From contig NZ_JANLNM010000002.1 of the NCBI RefSeq assembly GCF_024701975.1, positions 186,001 to 250,000 on the forward strand: a DNA stretch of 64,000 nt. Reading direction: 5' to 3'. This DNA comes from Variovorax sp. ZS18.2.2. GTDB lineage: Bacteria; Pseudomonadota; Gammaproteobacteria; Burkholderiales; Burkholderiaceae_C. Positions within the stretch are counted from its first letter, which is position 1. Every line of letters starts with the position of its first letter. Made by a program: the position numbers and the translations under genes. Below are positions 26,032 through 34,336 of the stretch, one piece after another. The notes below the pieces were generated by a model. It made no database searches and was not told the origin of the DNA. It saw nothing but the letters and a program-made list of their open reading frames with translations.

Positions 26032-27807
26032 CTATTTTTGCGGGGGCAGAAGATCGGCGTCGAGCCAGCCGCGCAGGCTGTTCATGAAGGCGAACGCCTG
26101 CACGCGGGGCAGATCGTCCACCCGCACGACGGCTTCGGCAAGCTGGCCGTCATGCAGGCGCTTGGCGCGGCCGATGCCGTCGAGCAGTCCGCAGCGCAGC
26201 GGCGGCGTGACCCAGCGGCCGTCGTCGAGCAGCAGGGCGATGTTGCCGCGCGTGCATTCGGTGATCTCGCCGTGGTGGTTCCACAGCAGGGTATCGAACA
26301 CGCCTGGGGCGGTCGGCGCGAAGGCCTCGTAGTGTGTGCGGCGCGTGGTCTTGAAACGGGAGAACTCGCTCTCGGCCTCGTCGAAGGCGCGGGAGGCCAG
26401 TTGCAGTTGCACCCGTGACGGCGGGGCGTCCATGGCGAAGGCTTCTGCGCGCGGTTGACCTTGGGCATCGAGCAGAAGACGCACACGCCACGAACCCGTC
26501 GGATGCGCGTCGGTCAGGCGATGGAGGCATGCCGCCACTACCGCCTCGTTCCATGGATAGCCGAAGTGCGCAGCCGCGTTCTGCATGCGCGCCAGGTGCA
26601 GAGGCGCATCGCGCAGCACGCCATCGACCAGCGCAAGGGTTTCGAGCAGTTCGAAAGAAGGTATGACAGCCGCAGACGATACATGCGCACGACCTTGCCC
26701 CAGAAAGGCCCGCTTGTGCCGCCACTCGTCCCACTCCGCATCGGACTGTGCATCGGCCGTGATGCCGCTGCCGATGCCGCAGCGCGCCTGGGTGCCGTGC
26801 AGGGTCACGGTGCGGATCGGCACGTTGAAGGTCGCATGCCCGCCCGGCCGCACCACGCCGACAGCACCGCAGTACACGCCGCGCGCCTCGGGTTCCAGGT
26901 CGCGGATCATGCGCATCGCGCTGACTTTGGGCGCACCAGTGATCGAGCCGCAGGGGAAGAGGGCCGAGAACACATCCCCCAGCGAAACGCCGTCACGCAC
27001 CTTCGCTTCGACATCCGAAGTCATCTGCCACACCGTGGGCAGCGCCTCGGTGTGAAAGAGCCGCGGCACGCGCACCGAAAACGGCTGCGCGACGCGCGAG
27101 AGATCGTTGCGGATCAGGTCCACGATCATCACGTTCTCGGCGCGCTCCTTGGGCACGGTGCGCAGCCGCAGCGCCATCGCCTCGTCTTCTGCGGCGGTCG
27201 CGCCGCGTGGGGCGGTTCCCTTCATCGGGCGGGCGAGGATCCGTTCGCCCTGCCAGTCGAAGAACAATTCGGGCGACACCGACAGCACCTGCTCGTCACC
27301 GGTGTCGATGAAGGCGGCGTAGCCGTTGGGCTGCGCTTCTCGCAAGGTCATGAACCAGTCGTGCGCATCGCCCTGAAACTCGGCCCGCAGCGGCGCGGTG
27401 TAGTTGAGCTGGTACAGCTCGCCGTTCGCGATCGCGCGGTGGATGGCCTGCATGTTCCGGTCGAAGGCGGGGCGCGACAGGCCGGCTTGCCAATCGACGG
27501 CGGGCACATCGCCGGCCACGGTGTCGGGCCACGGTGCAGCGGCATCGTGCACCCCGAACCACGCCAGCGGTCCTTCGCCCGCGTGCACGGCGAAGGCGGG
27601 GTCGAAGGCCGCGGCCGCCTCGTATCGCAGATAGCCCACGCACCAGCGTTCTTCGCGCGACAGCGCCTCGACGGCCTCCAGCACCGGCTTCACTTCTTCA
27701 GCGGTGCGCGCAACGAGCACGCGAGAAGGCGCACCGAAAGCCACGCGCAACCGCGTCGCTCCGTCGCCGCGCGGTTCGGCGAAATCGATCAGCGTTTGCA
27801 GGACCAA
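26032..27807 (-). CDS. pabB: Bifunctional aminodeoxychorismate synthase component I / lyase (PabB-PabC fusion)
   Basis: Makes 4-amino-4-deoxychorismate from chorismate and ammonia, then releases pyruvate to give p-aminobenzoate for folate. Residues 1 to about 360 are the PabB half: RPMKGTAPRG holds the active-site Lys, followed by ENVMIVDLIRNDLSR and FPCGSITGAPKVSAMRMI. Residues about 375-591 are a PabC-type PLP lyase: FSRFKTTRR holds the PLP Lys, and WNHHGEITECTRGNIALLL is the class IV aminotransferase motif. The total of 591 residues matches known fusions. PabA must be encoded elsewhere. It starts 4 bp after the TAXI gene stop. Confidence 0.93.
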   Translation of the reverse strand: MVLQTLIDFAEPRGDGATRLRVAFGAPSRVLVARTAEEVKPVLEAVEALSREERWCVGYLRYEAAAAFDPAFAVHAGEGPLAWFGVHDAAAPWPDTVAGDVPAVDWQAGLSRPAFDRNMQAIHRAIANGELYQLNYTAPLRAEFQGDAHDWFMTLREAQPNGYAAFIDTGDEQVLSVSPELFFDWQGERILARPMKGTAPRGATAAEDEAMALRLRTVPKERAENVMIVDLIRNDLSRVAQPFSVRVPRLFHTEALPTVWQMTSDVEAKVRDGVSLGDVFSALFPCGSITGAPKVSAMRMIRDLEPEARGVYCGAVGVVRPGGHATFNVPIRTVTLHGTQARCGIGSGITADAQSDAEWDEWRHKRAFLGQGRAHVSSAAVIPSFELLETLALVDGVLRDAPLHLARMQNAAAHFGYPWNEAVVAACLHRLTDAHPTGSWRVRLLLDAQGQPRAEAFAMDAPPSRVQLQLASRAFDEAESEFSRFKTTRRTHYEAFAPTAPGVFDTLLWNHHGEITECTRGNIALLLDDGRWVTPPLRCGLLDGIGRAKRLHDGQLAEAVVRVDDLPRVQAFAFMNSLRGWLDADLLPPQK

Positions 27808-27811
27808 GGCG

Positions 27812-29209
27812 TCAGGCGGATTCCGCAGGCTTCGGCGTCACAGCAGGCGCTTCCGTCGAAGCGGCTTCGTCCTTCGCCGATCCGGCCAGCACGCGCTTGC
27901 GCACCGCGTAGATGTTGTTGCGCAGCGCATAGAGCTCGTCCGCATACGACAGCGGCACCGCCACCTTGTTGACCACGCGATCGAGGTCATCGAGTTCCTT
28001 CAGCAGCGTGTCGCGCTCGCCCGCCTTGGCATCGACCTTGCCCTCGATATCGCGCAGCCGCGCATACCAGCGGAACACGCGCCGCCGCACGCGGAACTGG
28101 TAGAGCGGCGGGATCACGCGGCTCAGCGGCAGCATCAGCACCAGCAGGCCACCGAGCACCAGCCACATGCGCTCGACGAGGTTGCTCGCCCAAAAGGGCA
28201 GGTAGCGCTGCCAGAACGGCGGCGTGCCGTTGATCGCGCGGTCGCCCTCGGGGCTCACCGGCAGTTCGCTGGTGCGTGTGTTCGGAAAATCGCGCGCCCG
28301 GTTGAACCAGCCCGCGTCGCTGTGCAGCGTCTGCGCCGATTGCGCGAACAGCTGGCGCAGCGCCGGGTGCGTTTCCTCGCGCGACAAGAGCGAGGTGGTG
28401 GCCGCGAGCAGCGACACGTCCGAGGGCGGCAGGTCCTTCGACAGGTCGACCACGCCACGCGGCAGCGTCACGGCCGAGAGGAACGGAAAGCGCCGCGAGT
28501 AGGCATCGGCCTGGCCGAAGTCCAACAGCTTGATGTCGCCCGCGCGCAGCAGCCGTTGCACCTGCGGCGATTGGGGCGCGGACGACAGCACGATGGCATC
28601 GAGCAGCCCGGCCTGCAGCGCCTCGGCGGCAGCGGCCTGTTCGAGGTTCGACAGCAGCACGTCGTCGGGCCCGAGCCGGTTGGCCTTGAAGAGCCGCTCC
28701 ATGATCTCGGGCAGCCCACTGCCGGGCATGTCGACGTTCACGCGCAGGCCACGCAGTTGCGTGAGCGAGGTCAGCGTGCCGGTCTTCCTGTCGACCTTCA
28801 GCGCGCTGTCGGCGCGGTAGAAGAGCCAGATCGGCTCGAAGAACAGGCTGCCGAGCGAACTGAGCCCGGCCTCTTCGTCGGCCACCGGGTCGGCGCTGCC
28901 GCCGCGCACGAAGCCCACGTCGGCACCGCCCTTGCGCAGCAGCTCCAGGTTTTCCGAGGAGCCCGAGGTGGGCTTCAGCGCGACCGTGATGCCGTTGGCC
29001 TTGAGCGCTGTCGCATAGCGCTTGCCGAACTCCGCATACGCACTGCCCGTGGGGCCGGTGGCCAGCGTCACGTGCTTGGGCGGCTGCGGTTGCAGGTACC
29101 AGTAGGCGGCGATTAGCAGGCCGATCACGAGAAAGATGATGGGCCCGGCCGAGGCGATCAGGTCGCGGATCGACAGCAGGATCAGCTTCAGGGTTCTGGG
29201 GAACGCCAT
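27812..29209 (-). CDS. Membrane-anchored TAXI-family solute-binding protein
   Basis: A 465-residue TRAP-associated extracytoplasmic (TAXI) protein. A transmembrane anchor lies at about 18-38 (GPIIFLVIGLLIAAYWYL), then the ligand domain starts VTLATGPTGSAYAEFGKRYATAL and GGADVGFVRGG. Around 335-360 is a second membrane segment (MWLVLGGLLVLMLPLSRVI), followed by about 100 residues with a helical, coiled-coil-like stretch (LRDIEGKVDAKAGERDTLLKELDDLDRVV). Ordinary TAXI proteins are about 320 residues and lack the C-terminal membrane part. No TRAP permease genes are adjacent, so it may act as a sensor or pair with a distant transporter. Confidence 0.87.
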   Translation of the reverse strand: MAFPRTLKLILLSIRDLIASAGPIIFLVIGLLIAAYWYLQPQPPKHVTLATGPTGSAYAEFGKRYATALKANGITVALKPTSGSSENLELLRKGGADVGFVRGGSADPVADEEAGLSSLGSLFFEPIWLFYRADSALKVDRKTGTLTSLTQLRGLRVNVDMPGSGLPEIMERLFKANRLGPDDVLLSNLEQAAAAEALQAGLLDAIVLSSAPQSPQVQRLLRAGDIKLLDFGQADAYSRRFPFLSAVTLPRGVVDLSKDLPPSDVSLLAATTSLLSREETHPALRQLFAQSAQTLHSDAGWFNRARDFPNTRTSELPVSPEGDRAINGTPPFWQRYLPFWASNLVERMWLVLGGLLVLMLPLSRVIPPLYQFRVRRRVFRWYARLRDIEGKVDAKAGERDTLLKELDDLDRVVNKVAVPLSYADELYALRNNIYAVRKRVLAGSAKDEAASTEAPAVTPKPAESA

Positions 29210-29234
29210 GGTGGTCCTTTCTTGTTGGAATGCG

Positions 29235-30275
29235 TCAGGCGCGGGGCGTGGCCAGGTCGCTGGCCGAGGGAATGTGCAGGTCGCCCACCGTCACCGATTG
29301 CGCCGCACGCACGGCGCGCAGCGTGGCAATGGCCACGGCCTCCGCGGCCATGGTGCCGAGCACCGTCATGCCCGGCGCATTGCCTTCGAGCGGCACGCGG
29401 CCGGTGGCCAGCGCGAACAGCGTGTCGCCGTCGCTCATCGTGTGCACCGGGTTGATGGCGCGCGCGAGGCCGTCATGCGCCACGTTGGCCAGGCGATTGG
29501 CCTGCACCTTGGTCAGCACCGCGTCGGTCGCGACCACGCCCAGCGTGGTGTTGGTGCCCGCGAGCAGGGGCTTGGGCAGGTCGCCGCGCAGCAGGGCGCG
29601 TCGGGTGTCGAGCAATGCAGAGCCGTCTTCGGTGCGCGCGCCGGCCACGGGCAGGGCGGTGTTGTGGTCGATCACGTCGCCCAGCGAGTTGACCGCGATC
29701 AGCGCCCCCACCGTGACGCCTCCGACGGTGACCGACGCGGTGCCGATGCCGCCCTTCATCGCGCGGTGCACGCCGAAGAGCTTGCCCACCAGCGCGCCGC
29801 TGCCGGCACCCACGTTGCCCTCGGCGGGCGCGGCGTTCGAGGCCGCATCGCAGGCCGCATAACCGGATGCCGCATCGGGGCGGATGCGCGCATCGCCCAT
29901 CGGCAGGTCGAACAGCACCGCGGCCGGCACGATGGGCAGGGTGCCGAAGCGCACATCCATGCCGATGCCGCGCTCCTCGAGCCAGCGCATCGCGCCATCG
30001 GCCGCCGAGAGGCCCCAGGCGCTGCCGCCCGCGAGCATCACCGCATGCACCTGCTGCACCAGGTTGCCGGGCGAGAGCAGGTCGGTTTCGCGCGTGCCGG
30101 GGGCGGCGCCGCGCACATCGACACCGGCCACGGCGCCTTCGCGTGCCATGACGACGGTGCAGCCTGTGGGGCGGCGGGTGTCGGAAAAATGACCGACTTC
30201 GATGCCGGCGACGTCGGTGATGGCACCGGCGGCGTGTGTGGAGGAGAAAGAAGAAGTGGAAGTCGTGGCTGACAT
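29235..30275 (-). CDS. P1 family peptidase (DmpA/aminopeptidase type)
   Basis: A 346-residue Ntn-hydrolase-like peptidase of the S58 group, which self-cleaves to expose a nucleophile. Conserved parts are GIEVGHFSDTRRPTGCTVV, the HAVMLAGGSAWGLSAADGAMRWLEERG block, EGNVGAGSGALVGK (about 152-165), LIAVNSLGDV and the probable cleavage/nucleophile site TNTTLGVVATDA (241-252; Thr243 after Asn242 is the likely nucleophile). No signal peptide is evident. It is divergent from the DadA-like gene with a 39-bp gap and is followed by the TAXI gene 25 bp downstream. Confidence 0.9.
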   Translation of the reverse strand: MSATTSTSSFSSTHAAGAITDVAGIEVGHFSDTRRPTGCTVVMAREGAVAGVDVRGAAPGTRETDLLSPGNLVQQVHAVMLAGGSAWGLSAADGAMRWLEERGIGMDVRFGTLPIVPAAVLFDLPMGDARIRPDAASGYAACDAASNAAPAEGNVGAGSGALVGKLFGVHRAMKGGIGTASVTVGGVTVGALIAVNSLGDVIDHNTALPVAGARTEDGSALLDTRRALLRGDLPKPLLAGTNTTLGVVATDAVLTKVQANRLANVAHDGLARAINPVHTMSDGDTLFALATGRVPLEGNAPGMTVLGTMAAEAVAIATLRAVRAAQSVTVGDLHIPSASDLATPRA

Positions 30276-30314
30276 GGCGGCCGATTATGGGACCGTGCCT
30301 CTACGATAGGCGCC

Positions 30315-31616
30315 ATGACAGTTGCAAGAAGTAGTTTCTCCTCCGAAGGCGATGCAAGGCGCCACGTGGTGGTCATCGGTGCGGGCGCGGTGGGCTGCGC
30401 CACGGCCATCGAGGCGTTGCGTGCGGGCCTGCGCGTGACCCTCCTCGAGCCCGAAGACCCCGGTGGCCCGCAGGCGTCCAGCTACGGCAACGCGGGCTGG
30501 CTCTCGTCGCATTCGGTGGTGCCGCCCGCGCTCCCCGGTGCATGGCGCAAGGTGCCGGGCTGGCTGGCCGATCCGCTGGGGCCGCTCGCGGTGCGCTGGC
30601 GCTATCTGCCGCGCGCGCTGCCGTGGCTGCTGCGCTACCTGGCCTCGGGCTGGACCGAGGCGCGCGTGCAGCGCACCGCCGATGCGCTGCGCACCCTGCT
30701 GGCGGACGCGCCCGCACTGCATGCGCAGCTCGCGGCCGAAGCCGGCGTGCCGGAACTCATCGAACGGCGCGGACTGCTGCATGCCTATCGCTCGCGCGCC
30801 GAGTTCGAAGGCGACGCGCTGGGCTGGCGGGTGCGCGGACGTGTGGGCGTGCACTGGGAGGAATGGCCGGCCGACGAGCTGCGCCGCCGCGAACCCGACC
30901 TCGATGCGCGCTACACGCTCGGCATCTTCGTGCCCGAGGCCGGCCATTGCCGAAACCCGGGCGCCTACGTGGCCGCGCTGGCGCAGCACGCGGTGGCGAC
31001 CGGGGCAGAGCGGGTCTTTGGCCGCGCCACGGGTTTTCGCATCGAGGGTGGCCGGCTGCGCGCGGTGCGCACGAACTACGGCGAGATCGCCTGCGATGCC
31101 GCCGCCATCTGCGCCGGCGCGTATTCCGGCGCGCTGGCCGCGGCTGCGGGCTCCCCTGTGCCGCTGGACACCGAACGCGGCTACCACGTGGTGATCGAAG
31201 GCGCTGTCGTGGGCCCTCGCACGCCCGTGGCGGTGACCGATGGCAAGCTCATCGCGCACTGGATGGACGGTGGCCTGCGCGCAGCGGGCCAGGTCGAGAT
31301 CGGCGGACTGGATGCCGAGCCCGACTGGCGCCGCGCGGAGATCCTGCACCGCCATCTGCAATCGATGTTTCCCGCGCTTGCAGAAACAGGCGGCGCCAAG
31401 ACCTTCAAGCACTGGCTCGGCCGCCGCCCCAGCATGCCCGACGGATTGCCCTGCATCGGGCCGTCGGCCGCGAGCGCGGACGTCGTGCTCGCGTTCGGTC
31501 ATGGTCATGTGGGCCTGTGCGGCTCGGCGCGCACGGGGCGACTGGCGGCGCAGTTGCTGGCGGGTATCGAACCCGAGACGCCGCTGGCGCCGTTCGATCC
31601 GCGGCGATTCAGCTAG
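30315..31616 (+). CDS. FAD-dependent amine/D-amino acid oxidoreductase (DadA-like)
   Basis: A 433-residue flavoprotein of the DAO/DadA superfamily. The Rossmann motif is VVVIGAGAVGCATAIEALRAGLRVTLLE (about 18-45), and YGNAGWLSSH binds the flavin. GLCGSARTGRLAAQLL near the C-terminus closes the FAD site. It would oxidise a D-amino acid or N-substituted amino acid and pass electrons to the respiratory chain. The closest biochemical class is DadA, but the substrate is not determined. Its last 8 bases overlap the convergent cusF-like gene. The start point of transcription appears very close to the ATG (TACGAT at 30302). Confidence 0.88.
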   Translation: MTVARSSFSSEGDARRHVVVIGAGAVGCATAIEALRAGLRVTLLEPEDPGGPQASSYGNAGWLSSHSVVPPALPGAWRKVPGWLADPLGPLAVRWRYLPRALPWLLRYLASGWTEARVQRTADALRTLLADAPALHAQLAAEAGVPELIERRGLLHAYRSRAEFEGDALGWRVRGRVGVHWEEWPADELRRREPDLDARYTLGIFVPEAGHCRNPGAYVAALAQHAVATGAERVFGRATGFRIEGGRLRAVRTNYGEIACDAAAICAGAYSGALAAAAGSPVPLDTERGYHVVIEGAVVGPRTPVAVTDGKLIAHWMDGGLRAAGQVEIGGLDAEPDWRRAEILHRHLQSMFPALAETGGAKTFKHWLGRRPSMPDGLPCIGPSAASADVVLAFGHGHVGLCGSARTGRLAAQLLAGIEPETPLAPFDPRRFS

Positions 31617-31905
31617 CGGGCTCGGGCTCGATCGACAGCACCGTGAGCGCCCCATCGACCTTGTCCGCCGTGAAGCGCACCTTGTCGCCGGGCTTCACCT
31701 TGCCGAGCAGTTCGGGGTCTTTCACGCGGAAGACCATCGTCATGCCGGTCATCTCGAGGTTCGGGATGTCGCCGTGCCTGAGGGTGATCTTCTTCGCATC
31801 GGTGTCGATCTTGCGCACTTCGCCTTCGACGGCGGGCAGCGCGGCCTGCGCGAAGGCGGCCGCAGCGAGGAGGGCGGCAGAGACGGCGGTGAGGAGTTTC
31901 TTCAT
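31609..31905 (-). CDS. CusF-like periplasmic copper-binding protein
   Basis: A 98-residue secreted small OB-fold copper carrier with signal peptide MKKLLTAVSAALLAAAAFAQA. The metal segment HGDIPNLEMTGMTMVF carries the His and the MTM methionines of CusF. The Trp that caps Cu(I) in E. coli CusF (NWPEMTM) is replaced by Met (LEMTGMTM), so a tri-Met/His site is likely. It is the last gene of a copper tolerance cluster on the minus strand, 12 bp after the DUF411 gene. It overlaps the convergent oxidoreductase gene by 8 bp. Confidence 0.9.
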   Translation of the reverse strand: MKKLLTAVSAALLAAAAFAQAALPAVEGEVRKIDTDAKKITLRHGDIPNLEMTGMTMVFRVKDPELLGKVKPGDKVRFTADKVDGALTVLSIEPEPAS

Positions 31906-31917
31906 GGCTGTGTTCCT

Positions 31918-32385
31918 TCAGCGATAGCTTTGGTAGACGCTCGTGCTGCCATCAGCCAGCACGAGCAGCACGTCGTACGGATCGCGCTGGTCGCCGTAGG
32001 CCGGGCCGTCCATGCCCGGCGAGCCGACCGGCATGCCGGGCACCGCGAGGCCGACCGCCTTGGGCTTTTCCTTCAGCAGGCGCCGCACTTCGCGCGCGGG
32101 CACGTGGCCCTCGATGGCGTAACCGCCGATCAGCCCCGTGTGGCACGAGCCCAGCTTGGCGGGCACGCCGAGCCGGGTGCGAGCGGCGGCGTTGCCTTCG
32201 TCATGCACCTTCGTGGCAAAGCCGTTCTTGTTGAGGTGCTTCACCCAGTCCTGGCAGCAGCCGCAGTTCGGGTCTTTCCAGATCTCGACCATCGGCGCGG
32301 CGGCGAAAGCGGCGAGCGGCAAGGTGGCGGTTGATGCGAGCGCAAGCAGCGGTGCGGCGCGCTTCAAGAGAGTTCGTCGTTGCAT
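31918..32385 (-). CDS. DUF411 metal-binding protein
   Basis: A 155-residue exported protein of the DUF411 family, commonly found in copper and silver resistance loci. The signal region RRTLLKRAAPLLALASTATLPLAAFA starts with a basic pair. The core is VEIWKDPNCGCCQDWVKHL with the thioredoxin-like CGCC site, then GSCHTGLIGGYAIEGHVPA and VGLAVPGMPVGSPGMDG, a Met-rich stretch. The biochemical role is unknown, probably periplasmic Cu(I) binding. ATG 32385 is chosen because it begins the signal peptide. It sits between cupredoxin and CusF-like genes. Confidence 0.9.
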   Translation of the reverse strand: MQRRTLLKRAAPLLALASTATLPLAAFAAAPMVEIWKDPNCGCCQDWVKHLNKNGFATKVHDEGNAAARTRLGVPAKLGSCHTGLIGGYAIEGHVPAREVRRLLKEKPKAVGLAVPGMPVGSPGMDGPAYGDQRDPYDVLLVLADGSTSVYQSYR

Positions 32386-32408
32386 GGTGGTCTCCTTGAT
32401 TCGTTCAT

Positions 32409-32924
32409 TCACGATTTCTTGGGTGCGGCGGCCAGCACGCGGATGCGGCCGGCCATGCCGAGTTCGAAGTGGTCTTTCACGAGGCACGCGAAGTCGAAAT
32501 CACCGGCGCGGTTGAAGGTCCAGACCATCTCGCCGGTCTTGCCCGCGGGCACATGCACCATCCATGGGTCGTCGTGTTCCATGTCCGGAAATTTCTTCAT
32601 CATGGCCGCGTGATTCGCGATCTCCAACTCGGTGCCGAGCACGAGTTCGTGCAGTTCCTTGCCCTTGTTCTTCAGGCGCAGGCGGATGGTGTCGCCTTCG
32701 CGCACTTCGATGACCGAAGGCGTGAAGGTCATGTCGTCGGCCATCGCGATGTCGATGGTGCGGCGCACGTCGCCGGCCTTGCCCTCAATGCCCCAGGGCT
32801 TCTGCTCGGGGGCGAGCGTGGCTGCGCCCTTGGGCTTCGGCGTGTGGTTCTCGTGGGCCTGCGATGCGGTCGCAGCGGCGGCGAGCGCGATGCAGAGGGC
32901 GACGGATTTGAAGGTCTTGTTCAT
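32409..32924 (-). CDS. Periplasmic cupredoxin
   Basis: A 171-residue secreted blue-copper-like protein with signal peptide ending ATASQAHEN. The cupredoxin fold is visible in MTFTPSVIEVREGDTIRLRLKNKGKELHELVLG. The type 1 site consists of His in KELHELV and the Cys-x4-His-x4-Met set in FACLVKDHFELGMAG. It could carry electrons or copper for the multicopper oxidase encoded 31 bp upstream. ATG 32924 gives a clean signal peptide. Confidence 0.9.
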   Translation of the reverse strand: MNKTFKSVALCIALAAAATASQAHENHTPKPKGAATLAPEQKPWGIEGKAGDVRRTIDIAMADDMTFTPSVIEVREGDTIRLRLKNKGKELHELVLGTELEIANHAAMMKKFPDMEHDDPWMVHVPAGKTGEMVWTFNRAGDFDFACLVKDHFELGMAGRIRVLAAAPKKS

Positions 32925-32955
32925 GAGTTGAACTCCAGGATGAAAGTGAATGAGG

Positions 32956-34335
32956 TCAATGGTTGCGCGCGCCCGAAGGCTTGCGCACGGTGGCGTCGGT
33001 ATTGCTGCTGTTGTTCTGCGATGGCGCATTGCGCGTGGCCGGCGGCACGGCGGCGCCGGGCACTTCGCGCGCCACCGTGCCGGCGGGGTGCTTGAACCAG
33101 CCCGGGTCCTTGTAGTCCCCCGGCTTTTGGTCGCGCCGCACCTTCAGCAGCGTGAACATGCCGCCCATCTCGGCCGAGCCGAAGGGGCCCGCGCCGGTCA
33201 TCATCGGCATCGTGTTGTCGGGAATGGGCATCTCCATCCCGCCCATGTCGGCCATGCCCTTGTCGCCCATCACCATGTAGTCGGGCACGAGCTTCTTGAT
33301 CTTCTCGGCCACGCCCTTGTGGTCCACGCCGATCATGGTCGGCACCTCGTGGCCCATCGGTCCCATGGTGTGGTGCGCCTTGTGGCAGTGCAACGACCAG
33401 TCGCCTTCTTCATCTGCGATGAATTCCATCTGCCGCATCTGGCCCACCGCCACGTCCACCGACACCTCGGGCCAGCGCGCGGTGCGCGGCACGGGGCCGC
33501 CGTCGGTGCCGGTCACCTCGAACTCGTGGCCGTGGATGTGGATCGGGTGGTTGGTCATCGTGAGGTTGCCCACGCGGATGCGCACGCGGTCGCCGCGGCG
33601 CACATTGAGCGTGTCGATGCCCGGGAACACGCGGCTGTTGAAGCTCCAGATGTTGAAGTCGGTCATGGTGTTGACCTTGGGCGTTGCGCTGCCGGGCTCC
33701 ACGTCGAAGCTGCCGAGCAGAAAACAGAAGTCGCGCTGCACGGGCTCGATGAGCGGATGGTTCTCCTTCGGGTGCGTGACCCAGAAGCCCATCATCCCCA
33801 TCGCCATCTGCACCATCTCGTCGGCATGCGGGTGGTACATGAAGGTGCCGGGGCGGCGCGCGGTGAACTCGTAGACGAAGGTCTTGCCCGGCGGAATGTG
33901 CGGCTGCGTGATGCCGCCCACGCCATCCATGCCGTTGGGCAGGCGCTGGCCGTGCCAGTGCACTGTTGTGTGCTCGGGCAGCTTGTTGGTCACGTAGATG
34001 CGCACGCGGTCGCCCTCGACCACTTCGATGGTCGGGCCCGGCGACTGGCCGTTGTAGCCCCACATGTTGACCTTGAAGCCGGGCGCCATCTCGCGCACGA
34101 CGGGTTCGGCGACAAGGTGGAACTCCTTGAAGCCGGCGTTCATGCGCCAGGGGAGCGTCCAACCGTTGAGGGTTACGACGGGGTTGTAGGGGCGGCCGTT
34201 CGGGGGCACGAGCGGCGCCGCGGTGGCGGTGGAGCTTTGCGTGACGGGCTCGGGCAAGGCGGCCATCGAGACGCGGCTGACCGTGGTCGCGGCGACGGCG
34301 GTGGCCGCACCTGCGAAGAAATTGCGGCGGTTCAT
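32956..34335 (-). CDS. Multicopper oxidase (CopA/CueO-like), Tat-exported
   Basis: A 459-residue periplasmic oxidase that can oxidise Cu(I) to less toxic Cu(II). The Tat signal has twin Arg in NRRNFFAGAA. Four copper motifs are seen: HWHGQRLPNG, MYHPHADEM, HPIHIHGHEF and HCHKAHHTMGPM, the last giving Cys and His ligands and the axial Met. A Met-rich loop (GMADMGGMEMPIPDNTMPMM, about 375-395) resembles the copper-sensing insert of CueO/CopA. ATG 34335 is used because it begins the Tat motif. It is separated by one base from the TolC-like gene stop. Confidence 0.94.
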   Translation of the reverse strand: MNRRNFFAGAATAVAATTVSRVSMAALPEPVTQSSTATAAPLVPPNGRPYNPVVTLNGWTLPWRMNAGFKEFHLVAEPVVREMAPGFKVNMWGYNGQSPGPTIEVVEGDRVRIYVTNKLPEHTTVHWHGQRLPNGMDGVGGITQPHIPPGKTFVYEFTARRPGTFMYHPHADEMVQMAMGMMGFWVTHPKENHPLIEPVQRDFCFLLGSFDVEPGSATPKVNTMTDFNIWSFNSRVFPGIDTLNVRRGDRVRIRVGNLTMTNHPIHIHGHEFEVTGTDGGPVPRTARWPEVSVDVAVGQMRQMEFIADEEGDWSLHCHKAHHTMGPMGHEVPTMIGVDHKGVAEKIKKLVPDYMVMGDKGMADMGGMEMPIPDNTMPMMTGAGPFGSAEMGGMFTLLKVRRDQKPGDYKDPGWFKHPAGTVAREVPGAAVPPATRNAPSQNNSSNTDATVRKPSGARNH

Positions 34336-34336
34336 G

